A stretch of 64,000 bases of DNA from Paludibacteraceae bacterium (lineage in GTDB: Bacteria; Bacteroidota; Bacteroidia; Bacteroidales; Paludibacteraceae): the NCBI GenBank assembly GCA_024400125.1, contig JAKSNG010000003.1, forward strand, positions 1-64,000, read 5' to 3'. The notes below the pieces were generated by a model, which ran no database searches, had not been told where the DNA came from, and saw only the letters and a program-made list of their open reading frames with translations. The position numbers were made by a program, and so were the translations under genes. Of this stretch, positions 61,472 through 64,000 are shown one piece after another (the stretch's first letter is position 1; each line of letters starts with the position of its first letter).

Positions 61472-64000
61472 ATGGCGGAGTTTAACGATTCAATTAAATA
61501 TCACTTGACTGGCATGTACCAAGACTGGTTCTTGGACTATGCCTCGTATGTTATCTTGGAACGTGCTGTCCCAGCTATAGAGGACGGCCTTAAACCAGTA
61601 CAACGCCGTATCCTTCATGCAATGAAGGGCGTGGATGATGGCAAGTACAATAAAGTGGCCAATATAGTTGGACAAACGATGCAGTATCACCCACATGGTG
61701 ATGCTTCTATTGGCGATGCTCTCGTGCAATTGGGGCAGAAAGATCTTCTTATTGATTGTCAAGGAAACTGGGGTAACATACTCACAGGTGATGGGGCAGC
61801 TGCTCCTCGTTACATTGAAGCACGACTAAGTAAGTTCGCCCTCGAAGCCGTCTTCAATCCCAAAACAACCCATTGGATGGCTTCATACGATGGACGAAAA
61901 AAAGAGCCTATTCATCTGCCTATCAAGTTCCCTCTCTTATTAGCACAAGGCGTGGAAGGTATTGCTGTCGGATTGAACTCTAAGATTTTACCACATAACT
62001 TCAACGAGTTATGTGAAGCTTCTCTCGCCTACTTGCGAGGTGAAGAATTCCAACTATTCCCAGACTTCCCAACTGGTGGTGAGATTGATGTCAGCAAATA
62101 TAATGATGGTGAACGCGGTGGAATAGTCAAGATACGATCTAAAATTACCAAAACAGATGACAATAAGACTCTAATCATCTCACAAGTTCCTTTCGGTACC
62201 ACTACATCAAAAATCATTGAGACCATCCTCAAAGCACAAGAGAAAGGAAAGATAAAAATCCGTAAAGTGGACGATTTTACCGCGGAAGAGGCCAAAATCG
62301 TTGTGCAACTGGCACCAGGTGCATCTTCGGATAAAACCATTGATGCACTATATGCCTTCACCGATTGCGAAGTGAGCATTTCACCTAACTGCTGTGTCAT
62401 TGAAAACAAGAAACCTATCTTCACCAATGTGAGCAACCTGCTTAAAATGTCTTGTGACAATACCAAGGCTTTGCTCAAATGGGAACTCGAAATACAAAAA
62501 GCAGAATTGGAAGAACAATACTTCTTCACATCTTTAGAACGGATTTTTATTGAAAACCGTATCTATAAGGAAGAAGGGTATGAGACCGCTCCTGACAAGG
62601 AAAAACTGATTGCTTTCGTGGATAAAGCATTGGAGCCTTGGAAAGCTCAACTAATCCGTGAAGTACGTACAGAAGATATTGAGAAACTGTTTGATATCCG
62701 TATGATTCGTATTACTAAATTCGACTCCAAAAAAGCAGACGAATTGATGAAAGACTTGGATAAGAAAATCAAAGAAACCGTCAAACACCTCAATCACCTC
62801 AATGACTATACCATTGCTTGGTTTGAAATGCTCAAGCAGAAATATGGAGCTAAGTATCCTCGCAAAACAGAGGTGCGCAACTTTGGTAATATCAATGTCA
62901 AAACGATTGTTGAGCAAAACGAAAAATTGTACATCAATCGCGAAGAAGGCTTTATCGGAACAGGTCTCAAAAAGGATGAGTTTTTATGCAACTGCTCCGA
63001 TTTGGATGATATTATCGTCTTCCATAAAGATGGTAAATATAAGATTATCAAGGTGTCGGATAAGTCCTTCATCGGCACGGATATTCTTCACGTAGATATT
63101 TTCAAGAAGAACGACACACGCACTATCTACAATGTGGTCTATCGAGATGGAAAGAAGGGTGTGTATTATATGAAACGTTTCAATGTCACAGGTATCACTC
63201 GTGACAAGGAATATGATTTAACCACAGGCAAAGCAGGAAGTAAAATTATGTACTTTACCGCTAATCCGAATGGAGAAGCTGAGGTGATTAAAGTCGCTCT
63301 CAAACCCGCATTGCATCTAAAGAAATTAGAAGTACTCAAAGACCTTTCTGAATTGGCGGTCAAGAGTCGCAGCGCACGAGGAAACTTGCTGACCAAATAT
63401 GAAATCAAGGCAATTACATTAAAGACCAAAGGTCGCTCAACATTAGGCGGCAGAAAAGTGTGGTTTGACCCAGATATCCTACGCATCAATTATGACGCAC
63501 AAGGTATGTATTTGGGCGAATTCTTAGACGATGACCGTGTACTCGTCATTATGCAGAATGGTGACTATTTCCTCAATACATTTGAAGAAACAGCGCACTT
63601 TGAACAAGGTTGGATACGTGTAGAGAAATATAACCCAGACAAGATATGGTCTATTGCACAGTGGAATGCCGAGTTGGGCTACTTCTATGCGAAGCGATTC
63701 CAATTCGATGCAACCGCCAAGGTGCAGAATTTCTTAGGAGATGACAAAGACTCCAAACTTACTGTCATTAGTGATCGTGAGGAGGCTACTTTCCGCGTGA
63801 CTTATGCAGACGAAAATCGTGAGCCACTTGACCTCATTATGGCAGAATTCATCGAAGCTAAATCTCCAAAAGCCAAAGGTAAACGTATCTCTACTTTGGA
63901 CATAGCCTCCATTGTGGATATTACCCCAGAACCGGAAATAATTGAGACACCTCAAGAGGAGGATGCAAATGAAGAAGATGTTATAGATGAAAAACCTTCC
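61472..64000 (+). CDS. parC: DNA topoisomerase IV subunit A (3' end beyond the window)
   Basis: 843 codons, open to the window edge. ParC cuts and religates both strands and decatenates sister chromosomes. The start MAEFNDSIKYHLTGMYQDWF lies 20 bp after folB. DYASYVILERAVPAIEDGLK, QRRILHAM, the QYHPHGDASIGDALVQLG stretch and the catalytic Tyr in GDGAAAPRYIEARLSKFA are present. The beta-pinwheel C-terminal domain lacks a GyrA box (QRGGKG), which favours ParC over GyrA. The end of the visible part is acidic (EEDANEEDVIDE). parE is not adjacent on the visible side. Confidence 0.93.
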   Translation, partial: MAEFNDSIKYHLTGMYQDWFLDYASYVILERAVPAIEDGLKPVQRRILHAMKGVDDGKYNKVANIVGQTMQYHPHGDASIGDALVQLGQKDLLIDCQGNWGNILTGDGAAAPRYIEARLSKFALEAVFNPKTTHWMASYDGRKKEPIHLPIKFPLLLAQGVEGIAVGLNSKILPHNFNELCEASLAYLRGEEFQLFPDFPTGGEIDVSKYNDGERGGIVKIRSKITKTDDNKTLIISQVPFGTTTSKIIETILKAQEKGKIKIRKVDDFTAEEAKIVVQLAPGASSDKTIDALYAFTDCEVSISPNCCVIENKKPIFTNVSNLLKMSCDNTKALLKWELEIQKAELEEQYFFTSLERIFIENRIYKEEGYETAPDKEKLIAFVDKALEPWKAQLIREVRTEDIEKLFDIRMIRITKFDSKKADELMKDLDKKIKETVKHLNHLNDYTIAWFEMLKQKYGAKYPRKTEVRNFGNINVKTIVEQNEKLYINREEGFIGTGLKKDEFLCNCSDLDDIIVFHKDGKYKIIKVSDKSFIGTDILHVDIFKKNDTRTIYNVVYRDGKKGVYYMKRFNVTGITRDKEYDLTTGKAGSKIMYFTANPNGEAEVIKVALKPALHLKKLEVLKDLSELAVKSRSARGNLLTKYEIKAITLKTKGRSTLGGRKVWFDPDILRINYDAQGMYLGEFLDDDRVLVIMQNGDYFLNTFEETAHFEQGWIRVEKYNPDKIWSIAQWNAELGYFYAKRFQFDATAKVQNFLGDDKDSKLTVISDREEATFRVTYADENREPLDLIMAEFIEAKSPKAKGKRISTLDIASIVDITPEPEIIETPQEEDANEEDVIDEKPS

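Overview
The window looks like a piece of chromosome from an uncultured member of the Bacteroidales (phylum Bacteroidota). The evidence is: promoters of the Bacteroidetes type (TTTG, about 20 bp, TAnnTTTG) in front of many genes; a type IX secretion gene set (SprE/PorW, a PorZ-like protein with a C-terminal sorting domain); a GldB-type lipoprotein, DUF4271 and GtrA proteins; and typical Bacteroidales gene pairs such as fabF-acpP and hemD-rnpA-yidD. Base composition is AT-rich outside a few GC-alternating tracts.

Positions 1-6400 form an accessory segment. It holds the tail of an unseen gene, a 419-residue homologue of the DNA polymerase III alpha catalytic core that has lost its catalytic aspartates, a two-helix membrane protein, two different PD-(D/E)XK nuclease-like proteins, a 600-bp graveyard of gene fragments (YbjQ, Fic and an unidentified C-terminus), and a DUF4143-type AAA ATPase. 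The end of the ATPase gene is duplicated upstream of it as a 121-bp direct repeat. This is the least explained part of the window and the best candidate for a new defence-like or selfish module.

From 6400 to 15000 the plus strand carries housekeeping genes: yraN, mnmG, a perfect parS centromere site, uvrC, tsaE, lolD, gldB, sufS and a secreted endonuclease/exonuclease/phosphatase protein, many with ATGA overlaps. An AT-rich 200-bp gap follows, then a CotH-family protein. On the minus strand (16.9-20 kb) lie a fused thiE-thiD gene and thiM under a TPP riboswitch, and an outer-membrane barrel protein. tRNA-Glu, rpsT, a transglutaminase-like protein and a membrane protein follow on the plus strand.

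From 22.7 to 33.1 kb the minus strand carries two tight gene strings: acpP, fabF, asd, a U32 peptidase, DUF4271, hemD, rnpA, yidD and trmD (lipid synthesis, amino acids, haem, RNA processing); and a TPR/OmpA-like lipoprotein, a small membrane protein and mutL. Plus-strand genes then resume: two small proteins, psd, deoC, tsaB, sprE, a tRNA cluster (Pro, fMet, Ser), gyrB with an unusual GC-alternating leader, and a six-gene string LOG / GH16-like / kdsA / nucleoside kinase / SPOR / folE.

The last part has a minus-strand operon aspA-rdgB-porZ, the porZ-like gene being an internal tandem duplication of the normal protein. A divergent plus-strand operon (DUF2147, panD, tgt, lptG/F, gtrA) shares a palindromic -33 region with aspA. 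Then come an RNase D-like exonuclease (minus), a membrane-bound LytTR regulator, and upp, dprA, a 56-residue membrane protein, folB and parC, which runs off the right edge.
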